The position numbers and the translations under genes were made by a program. From assembly GCA_937872445.1 (NCBI GenBank), contig CALMSL010000170.1, positions 23,382 through 87,381 on the forward strand: a DNA stretch of 64,000 nucleotides. The letters run 5' to 3'. This DNA is from an uncultured Microbacteriaceae bacterium (lineage in GTDB: Bacteria; Actinomycetota; Actinomycetes; Actinomycetales; Microbacteriaceae). Positions 1-8,418 of this stretch are shown piece by piece. Position 1 is the stretch's first letter; each line of letters begins with the position of its first letter. Below the pieces are notes generated by a model that was not told where the DNA came from, searched no databases, and was given only the letters and a program-made list of their open reading frames with translations.

Positions 1-2
1 AT

Positions 3-347
3 GAGTCGGTCTTCACGCGGTGGTTCCAGGGCTATTACCTTCCGCAGCGGTTCGGCTTCGACAAGAGGATTGCGCACTATTCTTCGCTCATCCTCGCGGG
101 CGAGATGACCCGCGACGAGGCGCTCGACCTTCTGGACACGCCCAACTACCCTGAAGAACTTCGGGCACAGGATCATGGGTTCATTGCGAAGAAGCTGGGG
201 ATTTCGGAGTCGGAGCTCGACGAAATTGTCTCCTCGCCTCCGAAGCACTATTCGGACTATCCCAACAGCGAAGCGGCAACACGTCGGCTGTTCGCCTTCA
301 CTGCATGGGTTGGCGCTGCGCTTCGAAAGCTTCGAATACTGCGATGA
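3..347 (+). CDS. N-acetyl sugar amidotransferase, C-terminal part (WbpG/PseA type), cut by window start
   Basis: Only the last 114 residues are inside the window; the reading frame is open from base 3. The visible tail (RFGFDKRIAHYSSLILAGEM, then a DEALDLL stretch and a helical end with PPKHYSDYPNS) is the typical C-terminus of the ATP-dependent N-acetyl sugar amidotransferases. These enzymes convert an acetamido group on a nucleotide sugar to acetamidino, using ammonia delivered by a glutaminase pair. The catalytic N-terminal PP-loop half is outside the window. The stop codon overlaps the start of the following HisH-like gene by 4 bases (ATGA), so translation is coupled with the glutamine amidotransferase expected as its partner. 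The sugar substrate cannot be read from this fragment; the WbpB/E/D-type genes at 12310-14974 suggest a 2,3-diacetamido-uronic acid. Confidence 0.85.
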   Translation, partial: ESVFTRWFQGYYLPQRFGFDKRIAHYSSLILAGEMTRDEALDLLDTPNYPEELRAQDHGFIAKKLGISESELDEIVSSPPKHYSDYPNSEAATRRLFAFTAWVGAALRKLRILR

Positions 348-949
348 GCGTTTCGGTCGTCAACTATGGGCTCGGCAACCTCGGTTCGGTCGCCAACATG
401 CTCAAGCGCGCGGGTTCGGAAGCCCGCCTCGTGTCGACCCGCGAGGAGATACTGGCAAGCGATCGCGTTCTACTTCCCGGCGTCGGAGCGTTTGACGCCG
501 GGATGCGGTTGCTTCAGGAGCAGGGGCTCGTGGAGCCGCTTATGGAATTTGCCGCGACCGGGCGGCCGCTGTTCGGCATTTGCCTGGGAATGCAGCTTCT
601 TCTGGACGCCAGCGAAGAGGGCGGATTGGCGGGGCTGGGCCTCATCCCCGGCCGCAGCATCCGGTTCGTCGAATCCGCGAGCGAACGTGTGCCCCACATG
701 GGCTGGAACACTGTGGAGCCGACGCGTCCCGATGCGCTCGTGGCCGGTTTGCCGGACGAGAGCCGGTTCTACTTCGTGCACAGCTACCATGTCGTGCCCT
801 CGCGGCCGCAGGATACTCTGGCGACGTCGGACTATGGGGAGAGTTTCGTGTCGATGGTTCGCGCCGGCAATGTCATGGGCGCCCAATTCCATCCGGAGAA
901 AAGCCACGCCTTCGGCATGACCATTCTGAGAAATTTCGCAGCGCTATGA
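344..949 (+). CDS. hisH: HisH-like glutamine amidotransferase subunit of sugar amidination system
   Basis: This is a 201-residue class I glutamine amidotransferase of the imidazole glycerol phosphate synthase HisH family. The catalytic triad is visible: Cys80 in GICLGMQ, with His183 and Glu185 in FHPEKS. The start used here (MSVSVVNYGLGN) is the ATG that overlaps the upstream stop by 4 bases; a longer upstream extension is not family-like. It would hydrolyse glutamine and pass ammonia to the HisF-like partner encoded next, which itself begins inside this gene's stop codon. Placement between an N-acetyl sugar amidotransferase and a HisF-like gene, with no other his genes in sight, indicates a role in acetamidino-sugar synthesis rather than histidine synthesis. 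The family call is firm; the pathway is inferred from context. Confidence 0.9.
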   Translation: MSVSVVNYGLGNLGSVANMLKRAGSEARLVSTREEILASDRVLLPGVGAFDAGMRLLQEQGLVEPLMEFAATGRPLFGICLGMQLLLDASEEGGLAGLGLIPGRSIRFVESASERVPHMGWNTVEPTRPDALVAGLPDESRFYFVHSYHVVPSRPQDTLATSDYGESFVSMVRAGNVMGAQFHPEKSHAFGMTILRNFAAL

Positions 950-1743
950 GTGTCTTTCCCCGGGTGATCCCCGTTCTGCTCGTCAGCGAGGGGTATCTCG
1001 TCAAACCGCTTCGGTTCAAAGGCGGGCAGTACATTGGCGATCCCATCAATGCGGTCCGGATCTTCAACGAAAAGCAGGTTGACGAGCTTCTCATTTGCGA
1101 TATCGATGCATCAGCCAGGAAGCGTGGAGTCAACTACACGCTGATCGAGGAGATTGCGAGCGAAGCGTTCATGCCGGTCGGGTACGGCGGTGGAGTCGCC
1201 TCGGCGGCGGAGGCCCAGCGGATTACGCAAATCGGTATCGAGAAGGTGATTCTTGGTGCCGCCGCGGCCACACGCCCTGAAACCATCAGCGAGATCTCCG
1301 CCGCACTCGGGTCCTCCAGTACCGTCGTAAGCGTGGATGCACGCAAGCGGCTGACGGGCGGCTGGGACACCGCCATTCTGCGCGGGCGGCAGAAGACCGG
1401 TTTGAGCGCGATCGCGGCGGCCCGCAGGGCCCAGGAGTTCGGGGCCGGTGAGATCATGGTTTCTTCCATCGACCGGGAGAATACGTTCTCCGGGTACGAT
1501 CTTCCGCTGATCGAGGCAGTTTCCGGCGCGGTGACCGTCCCCGTGATCGCCCTGGGCGGAGCCGGGAGTTTTGCCGACTTCGCTCCGGCTTTGAAAGCCG
1601 GTGCGTCGGCGGTCGCGGCCAGCAGCATCTTCGTGCTCAACGGCAAACACCGCGCCGTGCTCATCAGCTACCCGACTCCGGCGCAAATTCGCAGTCTTGC
1701 AAACAAAAGTACGCTGAACAATACGCAGGGCTCAAAATCGTGA
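946..1743 (+). CDS. hisF: HisF-like ammonia-channel subunit of sugar amidination system
   Basis: This is a 265-residue (beta/alpha)8 barrel protein of the HisF family, coupled to the HisH-like gene by a 4-base ATGA overlap. The barrel landmarks are present: RVIPVLLVSEG at residues 6-16, PVGYGGGV around 77-84, VVSVDARK around 127-134 and IALGGAGS late in the chain. In true HisF the first strand reads C-L-D-V and its Asp is one of two catalytic acids. Here that position is Leu12, while the second acid (Asp131) remains. Loss of the first acid argues that the cyclase reaction of histidine synthesis is not performed and that the protein serves as an ammonia conduit for the sugar amidotransferase. 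The annotation hisF should therefore be read as a family name, not a pathway assignment. Confidence 0.88.
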   Translation: MSVFPRVIPVLLVSEGYLVKPLRFKGGQYIGDPINAVRIFNEKQVDELLICDIDASARKRGVNYTLIEEIASEAFMPVGYGGGVASAAEAQRITQIGIEKVILGAAAATRPETISEISAALGSSSTVVSVDARKRLTGGWDTAILRGRQKTGLSAIAAARRAQEFGAGEIMVSSIDRENTFSGYDLPLIEAVSGAVTVPVIALGGAGSFADFAPALKAGASAVAASSIFVLNGKHRAVLISYPTPAQIRSLANKSTLNNTQGSKS

Positions 1744-2888
1744 ATGAAGTTGAGAAACCTCGCATCCTGGTGCTTTCCAAGACTGACGTCTCCCGCGATC
1801 CTCGACCGATGAAACAAATTCGGGAATTGAGCACGGACTATCACATTACGACGGCAAGTTTTGGCCAGGCCCCCGTCGGTACGCATCAGCACATTGAGCT
1901 AGATCCATTGCCAAAACAGAAGGGGATAGCGCGAATCCCCGGTATTTTTTCGTTACTTCAACTCTTCCACCTTTACCGTTGGTACGAGGCCCTCGACTCG
2001 CGTATTCAAGGCCCATTGCGCCAAATGCGAGGAATGAAGTGGGACTTGATTATCGCCCATGACTTGCAAACTCTGCCGATTGCGGACCGGTTGATGAGTC
2101 GCCACGGCGTTCTTGTTGACCTTCATGAGTACGCTCCTGCCCAGGATGAGCCCAACTTGGTTTGGAGGATTCTCAACGCTCCGCACTATCGATGGTTGTG
2201 CCGAACCCGCGTGCGTTCGGCCGCAGCAGTCACTACCGTAAGCCAGGGAATCGCTGATGAGTACCGGCGTCATTTCGGGATCAAGGCGACAGTAGTTGTG
2301 AATGCGACACCGTTTCACGAACTAAATCCCGGCCGGGCAGGTGCACCACTGCGATTGGTGCACAGCGGGATTGCAGCACCTGAAAGACGACTTGAAGTTC
2401 TCGTCAAGGGTATGTTGCTGGCTACTGCGAACGCCACACTAGATTTTTACCTCATCGACGAATTCCCGGTGCAGCGTGCGCAATTGGAACGGCTCGCAGC
2501 CGGCGACCCTCGGATCCGCTTCCATCCAGCATTGCCTTACGAGCAACTCGTCGACACACTCAACAGTTATGACCTCGGACTGATTGTCTTCCCGCCCACG
2601 ACATTCAATCTGGCATGGTGCTTGCCGAACAAGTTTTTTGACTACATTCAGGCTCGGCTTGGCCTTGTAATCGGCCCGTCACCTGAAATGACGAGATACG
2701 TGAACGAATTTGGCCTTGGCGTCGTGACGGAAAGTTTTGCGCCAGAAGCCTTAGCGCGCACGATTGAATCTCTTACCCCGGAACGAGTGATGCAATGGAA
2801 AGCCAACTCGCACGCGAGCGCCATGGCGCTGGCTGGTGAGCGGCAGTCTGCCATCTGGGCAGAGATTGTGCATCATCTATTGAGTTGA
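1740..2888 (+). CDS. GT-B type glycosyltransferase, GT4-like
   Basis: A 382-residue protein starts with GTG and overlaps the stop of the HisF-like gene by 4 bases. It has the two-domain layout of GT-B glycosyltransferases: an N-terminal Rossmann half (ILVLSKTDVSRDPRPMKQI near the start, then IIAHDLQTLPIADRL around residues 102-116) and a C-terminal nucleotide-sugar half (RLVHSGIAAPERRLE near residue 200, then LPNKFFDYIQARLGLVIG around 295). The asparagine-lysine-phenylalanine stretch in that last motif is common in bacterial family 4-like enzymes of polysaccharide loci. No signal peptide or membrane segment is evident, so it should act at the inner face of the membrane. Donor and acceptor cannot be deduced. 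Codons end in A or T more often than in genes right of about 13.3 kb. Confidence 0.8.
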   Translation: MNEVEKPRILVLSKTDVSRDPRPMKQIRELSTDYHITTASFGQAPVGTHQHIELDPLPKQKGIARIPGIFSLLQLFHLYRWYEALDSRIQGPLRQMRGMKWDLIIAHDLQTLPIADRLMSRHGVLVDLHEYAPAQDEPNLVWRILNAPHYRWLCRTRVRSAAAVTTVSQGIADEYRRHFGIKATVVVNATPFHELNPGRAGAPLRLVHSGIAAPERRLEVLVKGMLLATANATLDFYLIDEFPVQRAQLERLAAGDPRIRFHPALPYEQLVDTLNSYDLGLIVFPPTTFNLAWCLPNKFFDYIQARLGLVIGPSPEMTRYVNEFGLGVVTESFAPEALARTIESLTPERVMQWKANSHASAMALAGERQSAIWAEIVHHLLS

Positions 2889-3215
2889 TGATCCCGCCAG
2901 AACTGCTGCATCGAAGCGGTTATTCCGAGCCGGCGTCGTTGCCGATTGATCGGCTAGGCGCCCGCATAGTCTCGGTTGACAAGTTGCCCTCAACGTCGAC
3001 AAATTTGTGTCGTCGATCGCCCAAGCAGCGGTGCTATGCGCGACGCATTCAGACCTTGTCCCATGCCCGTGAAAGGGTCGTGAGTCTTGGAAGCCTGTTC
3101 AAGCTTTGTTAGAATTCAGATTGAATTCGCCCGAGGGGGGCAGCTTGTCGGGGTGTGGTGCGGCGCACTCAGTGTGGCACGGGTTACCATAAGCCGATCG
3201 CGGAGGAGTGCGCAC
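2889..3215. other. Intergenic region of 327 bases with leader of the LGFP-repeat gene
   Basis: No convincing gene is present. A 75-codon open frame begins in the preceding stop region, but it has poor codon use and no recognisable protein. The right part carries a promoter candidate (3087-3115) and a ribosome binding site, GGAGGA at 3202-3207, eight bases before the ATG at 3216. About 95 bases of untranslated leader would lie between promoter and start. Confidence 0.6.
3087..3115 (+). promoter_or_regulatory. Candidate sigma70-type promoter of the LGFP-repeat gene
   Basis: TTGGAA at 3087-3092 and TAGAAT at 3110-3115 are separated by 17 bases, close to the housekeeping consensus. It lies upstream of the only gene it could serve on this strand. 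This is a sequence match only; no expression evidence is available. Confidence 0.4.
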
Positions 3216-6200
3216 ATGCTCAAACATGCGTCTGGGGGGGCACCATTGGGGGGGTTTCGCAATCGTGCTCGCCTTATGTTCGTGGTGATCGTGGCCATTG
3301 CCCTATCCCTCGTGCACTTCGACGTCGGCGGACTCGCCTTTGCTTCTCCCGAAGCCGCTGGGCGGAGCCTGCCATCGACACCAAAAAAGACCGAGGCTGG
3401 TCTTGGTGGGTTCCAACCTGGTCTCATAATTTCAGACGCGTTATTTTATGACTCGAACGCGATGTCGGCCGGAGAGATTCAGTCGTTCCTTGATTCCAAG
3501 ATCGGAACGTGTCAGAACGGTAATTGCCTAAACGTCGCAACGATTGTATACCCGGGCCGTGCGCGGGATGTCTCGACTTCAACCGGCAACCTCATCTGCG
3601 ATGCAATACCTGCTGGCACCATGCGAGTCTCTGAGCTCATCTACCTTGCGCAATCTGCATGTGGGATCTCGGCAAAGGTCATTCTCGTAACTCTGCAAAA
3701 AGAACAGGGGCTGATTCTTAAGAAGGCGCCATCGGACTCCGCCCTACGTTGGGCGATGGGAATGGCATGCCCGGACACCGCTCCATGCGACACCGCCTCA
3801 GCGGGCTTGGGCACTCAGATAGTGACCGGGACGCGCCAACTTAAGGTTTACAAGGCGGCAGGATTCGCTCGGCAACCGGGGACACAGTTTATCTATTGGA
3901 ATCCAAATGCTGCGTGCGGAGGAACTTATGTCAACGTTCAAAACTACGCGACAGCAGCGCTCTACAATTACACTCCATACCAGCCCAACGCCGCGGCTTT
4001 GGCGAACCCGTACGGCGCAGGCGACGGGTGTTCTTCGTACGGGAATCGCAACTTTTGGGCGTTCTTTACCGACTGGTTTGGTTCGACAACCGGAGGCGGT
4101 AGTGTCGCGATCAATGAGGCATACGAACAAGCTGGCGGGCTTTCCACGCTTGGAGCTGGCGTAGCCTATCTAGACTGTGCGACCACGGCGAATCGCTGCT
4201 GGCCCAAGTATGAGAACGGCTCAATCTACTGGAGTATTGGCACGGGCGCCGATGTCGTCTTCGGGGCAAAAGATACCGCCTACCGAGCGTTCGGCGGTCC
4301 AGACGGCGCACTGGGTTACCCCAGAACAGGTGAGTATCAGTACACGGAGAATGGTGGAGGATCAGCGCAAGTATTTGAAAAAGGTTCACTCTTTCAATCT
4401 GAAGCGGGAATTTTCCCAGTCTACGGCCCCATCCGCTCTGCCTATTTTGCGAAGCAGGGTGCATGGGGTGAATTGGGTTGGCCAACCTCTGGCGCTGAGT
4501 GCGAGCTGACGTCGTGTTCGCAGATCTTCCAACACGGCGCAGTCGTGATCCTTGGTACCGATGTTTACTATCTTGACCAAAGCGAGCGCGACGCATGGGT
4601 CGTGGCAGGCGGGGCGACGGGTGCTTTAGGCGTGCCGGTCTCCGCACTTCTGAGCTATTCAGAGAACGGTGGTGGCACCGCGCGAGTGTATACGGGCGGA
4701 TCGGTGTTTTCGTCCTCGGCTGGCACCTTCGCAATTACGAACCCGGTTCGGTCGGCGTACTTTTCCCAAAAGGGCGCGTGGGGTGAGCTGGGGTGGCCGG
4801 CTTCAGCTCAGTCGTGTACCGAAACTGGATGTTGGCAGCGTTTTGAGCACGGTGTGATTGTGACAAACGGCACCGCGCCGTTTACGTTTGCTAATGCGAA
4901 TTTCGACGCGTACTTGTCGGCCGGTGGCCCGACAGGTGTGCTTGGGTTCCCCACATCCGTCCAGTACACCTACATTCAAAACGGTGGCGGGACTGCACGC
5001 GTGTTCGAGCGAGGCTCTCTTTTCTCGTCGCCCGCAGGGTCGTTTGCGGTAACGGAGCCGATTCGCGCGGCATATTTTGCACAGCAGGGCGCATGGGGTG
5101 CGCTCGGGTGGCCCACTTCTGCAATGGCCTGCACTGATGGAACATGCTCGCAGCAATTTCAAGGAGGCGTTCTCTCAAAGTCTGGTAGTTTGCCGCCGGA
5201 AGGTGAACCCCCGGGTGCGACCACCGCAATGTACATGGGTCGGATCACCACGCTGGCGAACCAAAGTCGGCTTGGGACGCCTACAACCGGAATGCTCGTC
5301 TACACGGAAAATGGGGGAGGTGTTGCGCGCGGGTTTGGGCAGGTTACCGTGTTTTCCTCTGACTCGGGAGCTTTCCTCGTGGCAGGTGCGGTGCGAGCCG
5401 CCTACTTCGTCGAGCGGGGCGCATGGGGTGATCTTGGCTGGCCTGTTGCTGCTCAGCAGTGCATTTCCAGTGGATGTTGGCAGCGGTTCCAGGGTGGTGT
5501 CGTGTACGCCGGCGGTGCCGGAACAGCAGTACTCTCCACAGCCGAATACGACACTTATGACACGTTGGGCGGGCCAATCGGAGCCCTGGGGATGCCTGTC
5601 TCGGAAATCTACAGCTACGCGCAGAACGGTGGTGGAACCGCACGAATATTTGCGCGAGGAACATTGTTCACCTCGTCTGCAGGAGCGTTCGCAGTGACGG
5701 ACCCAATTCGCGCGGCCTACTTCGCAAAGCAGGGGGCGTGGGGTGATCTCGGCTGGCCAACCTCGTCTGTCGTAATGCGCGACGGGGTGGTACTTCAGAT
5801 TTTCCAGCACGGTGCCATTGGAATTGTAGGTGGTGAGGCTCAGTATTTGGGGGATGCGGAGCGGGACGTGTGGGTTGCTTCCGGCGGAGCCACCGGTTCA
5901 CTTGGTATGCCCAAATCCGAAACCTACACATATATTCAGAACGGCGGAGGCACAGCCCGAATCTATGCTCACGGATCGATATTTGCGTCGCGCGCCGGTG
6001 TCTTCGCGGTCGCGGATCCGTTACGCCAAGCATATTTCACGAAACAAGGCGCATGGGGCGAACTTGGCTGGCCCACATCTATCGAAGTCGTCGAAAGCGG
6101 CGCAAAATTGCAAGAATTCCAGCACGGCGCGATAGTCATTAACGGAGGCACGACCCACTTCCTGAATTCCGCCGAGCGAGATCTCTGGATTGCGTCTGGG

Positions 6201-6464
6201 GGCGCCACTGGCAGCCTCGGCCTACCAGCATCGATGGTCACGTATACGGAAAACGGCGGCGGCACAGCACGCATCTATGCACACGGCACCGTCTTTACCT
6301 CAGCATCAGGCATGTTTGCGGTAACTGAGCCGGTGCGTGCTACGTATTTCGCGAGCCAAGGTGCATGGGGGTCGTATGGCTGGCCCTCTTCAACTATGAC
6401 TTGCGACAGCGGTACCTGCACGCAGCATTTCCAGAACGGCACGATTACGGTCCCCAGCGGTTGA
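3216..6464 (+). CDS. Secreted LGFP-repeat cell-wall protein with N-terminal glucosaminidase/transglycosylase-like region
   Basis: A 1082-residue exported protein. ATG 3216 was chosen because GGAGGA sits eight bases upstream and a clean signal peptide follows (basic start, hydrophobic stretch at about residues 22-38, then ALA-type small residues). Residues about 70-300 form a separate domain with FYDSNAMSAGEIQSFL and ILVTLQKEQGLIL, which resembles lytic-enzyme folds where the Glu could be catalytic; this function is an inference. From about residue 310 to the end run 14-15 LGxP motifs, alternating between LG(Y/V/F/M/L)P and LGWP types, with a pair repeating about every 106 residues (LGWP near 418, 524, 628, 738, 844, 948, and a YGWP variant at 1053). 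LGFP repeats are known cell-wall-binding modules in mycolata. No LPXTG signal is present, so the repeats probably provide attachment. It sits inside the glycan locus, suggesting its ligand may be made here. Confidence 0.85.
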   Translation: MLKHASGGAPLGGFRNRARLMFVVIVAIALSLVHFDVGGLAFASPEAAGRSLPSTPKKTEAGLGGFQPGLIISDALFYDSNAMSAGEIQSFLDSKIGTCQNGNCLNVATIVYPGRARDVSTSTGNLICDAIPAGTMRVSELIYLAQSACGISAKVILVTLQKEQGLILKKAPSDSALRWAMGMACPDTAPCDTASAGLGTQIVTGTRQLKVYKAAGFARQPGTQFIYWNPNAACGGTYVNVQNYATAALYNYTPYQPNAAALANPYGAGDGCSSYGNRNFWAFFTDWFGSTTGGGSVAINEAYEQAGGLSTLGAGVAYLDCATTANRCWPKYENGSIYWSIGTGADVVFGAKDTAYRAFGGPDGALGYPRTGEYQYTENGGGSAQVFEKGSLFQSEAGIFPVYGPIRSAYFAKQGAWGELGWPTSGAECELTSCSQIFQHGAVVILGTDVYYLDQSERDAWVVAGGATGALGVPVSALLSYSENGGGTARVYTGGSVFSSSAGTFAITNPVRSAYFSQKGAWGELGWPASAQSCTETGCWQRFEHGVIVTNGTAPFTFANANFDAYLSAGGPTGVLGFPTSVQYTYIQNGGGTARVFERGSLFSSPAGSFAVTEPIRAAYFAQQGAWGALGWPTSAMACTDGTCSQQFQGGVLSKSGSLPPEGEPPGATTAMYMGRITTLANQSRLGTPTTGMLVYTENGGGVARGFGQVTVFSSDSGAFLVAGAVRAAYFVERGAWGDLGWPVAAQQCISSGCWQRFQGGVVYAGGAGTAVLSTAEYDTYDTLGGPIGALGMPVSEIYSYAQNGGGTARIFARGTLFTSSAGAFAVTDPIRAAYFAKQGAWGDLGWPTSSVVMRDGVVLQIFQHGAIGIVGGEAQYLGDAERDVWVASGGATGSLGMPKSETYTYIQNGGGTARIYAHGSIFASRAGVFAVADPLRQAYFTKQGAWGELGWPTSIEVVESGAKLQEFQHGAIVINGGTTHFLNSAERDLWIASGGATGSLGLPASMVTYTENGGGTARIYAHGTVFTSASGMFAVTEPVRATYFASQGAWGSYGWPSSTMTCDSGTCTQHFQNGTITVPSG

Positions 6465-6470
6465 AAGATC

Positions 6471-7379
6471 TCACCTAAGTCGGCTCGTGAGTCGAAGGTT
6501 GGGACCATCAAATTCCTCAAGTATCACGCCCTCGTTCCCGCCACAGGCGACCACAGGCCCATCTTCAATGATGCGTATGACGTGACCGGGGACACCGTAG
6601 TAGTCGGAGTTATCCTCCACGGATGCGCGCCAGATTCGAACCTCAGCGTCCCCTTGCATACTCCATGCCCCAGGATACGGCCGCGATTGGGCGCGTATGA
6701 CACGAACAATCTCAGCGGCTGATCGGGCCCAGTCGATCCTGCCGTCGGCGGGAGTCCGCACCGAAGAATAAGATGGACGTCGATCCGGTTGCGGATGGAA
6801 GATATGAGACCCATTAGCCAAGGCCGGTGCAATTCTCACAAGTTCGTCGAGCGCTGCGTTGTCTAACTGACGTAATACCTCGGCGACGTAACCGCTGCCT
6901 GCTGGGACTCTGCCGCTACTTGCAAGCTGACCCTCATCCATTTCTGGGCCCAGGCGGAAAAGTGAGTAACCAATTTCTTCCACGCCATTGATTAATTGCC
7001 AGACGACGGGTGCCGACCCACGGTATTCCGGGAGGGGTGAATAATGGATTCCGACGAAACCATTTGGCACAGCATTTAGGACTTCCGGAGGAATAATCCT
7101 GTACCAACCGGCGACGAGCACGATGTCAGGAAAACCATGGCTGAGCTCGGCGTACGCGTCGTTCGCGCGCCGAACAGATGTAAATGGTACCGACAACTTT
7201 CTGCACACCGACTCAAGGTCGGCTGCACGGGAACGGCTGTCCAGTGAGTCATCCCACGTCACGAGCTGCGAAGGGCCGAGATCCGCGTCGGCAAGCCGTT
7301 GAACCAGCCCAAGGGCGATCGACTTGGTGCCAAGAACCGCTATCCGCGCACCAACCCTCAAGTCTGATGGTTGACCCAT
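6471..7379 (-). CDS. Sugar N-formyltransferase-like protein (GART/Fmt fold)
   Basis: A 302-residue member of the formyltransferase fold used by methionyl-tRNA and sugar N-formyltransferases. The core reads IHYSPLPEYRGSAPVVW at about residues 111-127, followed by MDEGQL with Asp148. In the classic N-x-H...D catalytic set, His112 and Asp148 are present but the usual Asn is Gly110, a variant also seen in some non-tRNA formyltransferases. The C-terminal part (IDWARSAAEIVRVIRAQSRP) matches the family's C-terminal subdomain. The start at 7379 (MGQPSDL) keeps the family length; a longer frame upstream lacks support. It lies divergently from an epimerase-aminotransferase-deacetylase-formyltransferase cluster, so a formylated amino sugar is the likely product. 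The methionyl-tRNA enzyme is excluded by context and motif changes. Confidence 0.75.
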   Translation of the reverse strand: MGQPSDLRVGARIAVLGTKSIALGLVQRLADADLGPSQLVTWDDSLDSRSRAADLESVCRKLSVPFTSVRRANDAYAELSHGFPDIVLVAGWYRIIPPEVLNAVPNGFVGIHYSPLPEYRGSAPVVWQLINGVEEIGYSLFRLGPEMDEGQLASSGRVPAGSGYVAEVLRQLDNAALDELVRIAPALANGSHIFHPQPDRRPSYSSVRTPADGRIDWARSAAEIVRVIRAQSRPYPGAWSMQGDAEVRIWRASVEDNSDYYGVPGHVIRIIEDGPVVACGGNEGVILEEFDGPNLRLTSRLR

Positions 7380-7452
7380 GGTGCGAGGATATACTGAACG
7401 GGGCTCGCGCGCAGAGCCTCCTAGGTGCGGTCCAGGTAGAGGAGACCTTTCA

Positions 7453-8418
7453 TTGTCGTTGCGGAATCGTTCTGTCTTGGTAACTGGAGGGGCCGGATTT
7501 ATCGGCAGCCATCTTGTCGACCGACTTATAGCTGAGAACCCAAAAACCCTGGTTGTTGTGGACAACTATTTCCTCGGCAGCGACGCTAATCTCGCCGATG
7601 CACGCGCTGCATACCCTGACATCAAAGTCCTGCGTTTGGACGCTTCCAACCTCGCTGCAATGCAAGATGTTGTTGCCACCAATGAGATTGAAACCGTGTT
7701 TGACCTCGCAGTCGTGCCACTGACGACGTCGCTCACTTATCCGCACTGGACGATGGTGACGAACATTGGGATCACGGCGACATTCTGTGAAATTGCAAGG
7801 CGCGGGTTAATTGAGCGCCTCGTGCACATGTCTAGTTCCGAAGCGTATGGGTCAGGTCGGTATGTCCCGATGAACGAAGACCACCCTGATGATGCCATCA
7901 CGCCGTATGCTGCAGCGAAGGCTGCTGAGGACCACATCATCAGGTCATACGTCCAGACTTTTGGGATAGATGCGACGGTTGTGCGCCCGTTCAATAACTA
8001 CGGTCCAAGACAGAATCCTGGAACATATGCGGGCGTTATACCTATTGTGATTCAACGAGTCACACAGGGCATCCCCATCGAAATTCATGGGGACGGCGAG
8101 CAGACCCGGGACTTTACTTTTGTGCGTGACACCGCTGACCTCACTGTTGCGATCCATGAGACGCAAGCCGCGCGCGGTCTAGAGATCAACGTTGCCACGG
8201 GTGTTGGAACGTCAATCAACACGTTGGTTGCACGTATCTTGGAAATCATGGGCGTCCCCGACCACCCCATTGTGCACACGCCGGATCGTCCCGGCGACGT
8301 CCGTCGCCACGAGGCGGATGCCAGCCGACTTGTTTCGCTAGTGGGGCGCCAACCCCCCGTGCTCAGTGATGACGCACTCGTGGAAACCGTCGACTGGTAC
8401 CGGAGCATCCTCGAATGA
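7453..8418 (+). CDS. NAD-dependent epimerase/dehydratase (extended SDR)
   Basis: A 321-residue extended short-chain dehydrogenase. It has the nucleotide-binding motif TGGAGFIGSH at the N-terminus, the SSSEAYG catalytic serine region, and a YAAAK active-site pair (Tyr and Lys three residues apart). The substrate-binding RPFNNYGPRQ is typical of nucleotide-sugar epimerases and dehydratases. I place the start at TTG 7453, because AGAGGAGA lies seven bases upstream and the protein then begins directly before the Rossmann fold; an in-frame start at 7378 would add a low-complexity arginine-rich leader. The gene heads a tightly overlapping run of five genes ending at 12324. With the aminotransferase that follows it could convert a UDP- or dTDP-sugar to a 4-amino sugar, but the exact substrate is not readable. 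Confidence 0.85.
   Translation: MSLRNRSVLVTGGAGFIGSHLVDRLIAENPKTLVVVDNYFLGSDANLADARAAYPDIKVLRLDASNLAAMQDVVATNEIETVFDLAVVPLTTSLTYPHWTMVTNIGITATFCEIARRGLIERLVHMSSSEAYGSGRYVPMNEDHPDDAITPYAAAKAAEDHIIRSYVQTFGIDATVVRPFNNYGPRQNPGTYAGVIPIVIQRVTQGIPIEIHGDGEQTRDFTFVRDTADLTVAIHETQAARGLEINVATGVGTSINTLVARILEIMGVPDHPIVHTPDRPGDVRRHEADASRLVSLVGRQPPVLSDDALVETVDWYRSILE

Noticed and set aside
344-1743. hisH and hisF as histidine biosynthesis genes
   Set aside because: They sit between a sugar amidotransferase and a glycosyltransferase, no other his gene is near, and the HisF-like protein lacks one catalytic aspartate.
2885-3112. A 75-codon plus-strand open frame after the first glycosyltransferase
   Set aside because: No ribosome binding site of note, no family, poor codon use, and it overlaps the promoter region of the LGFP gene.
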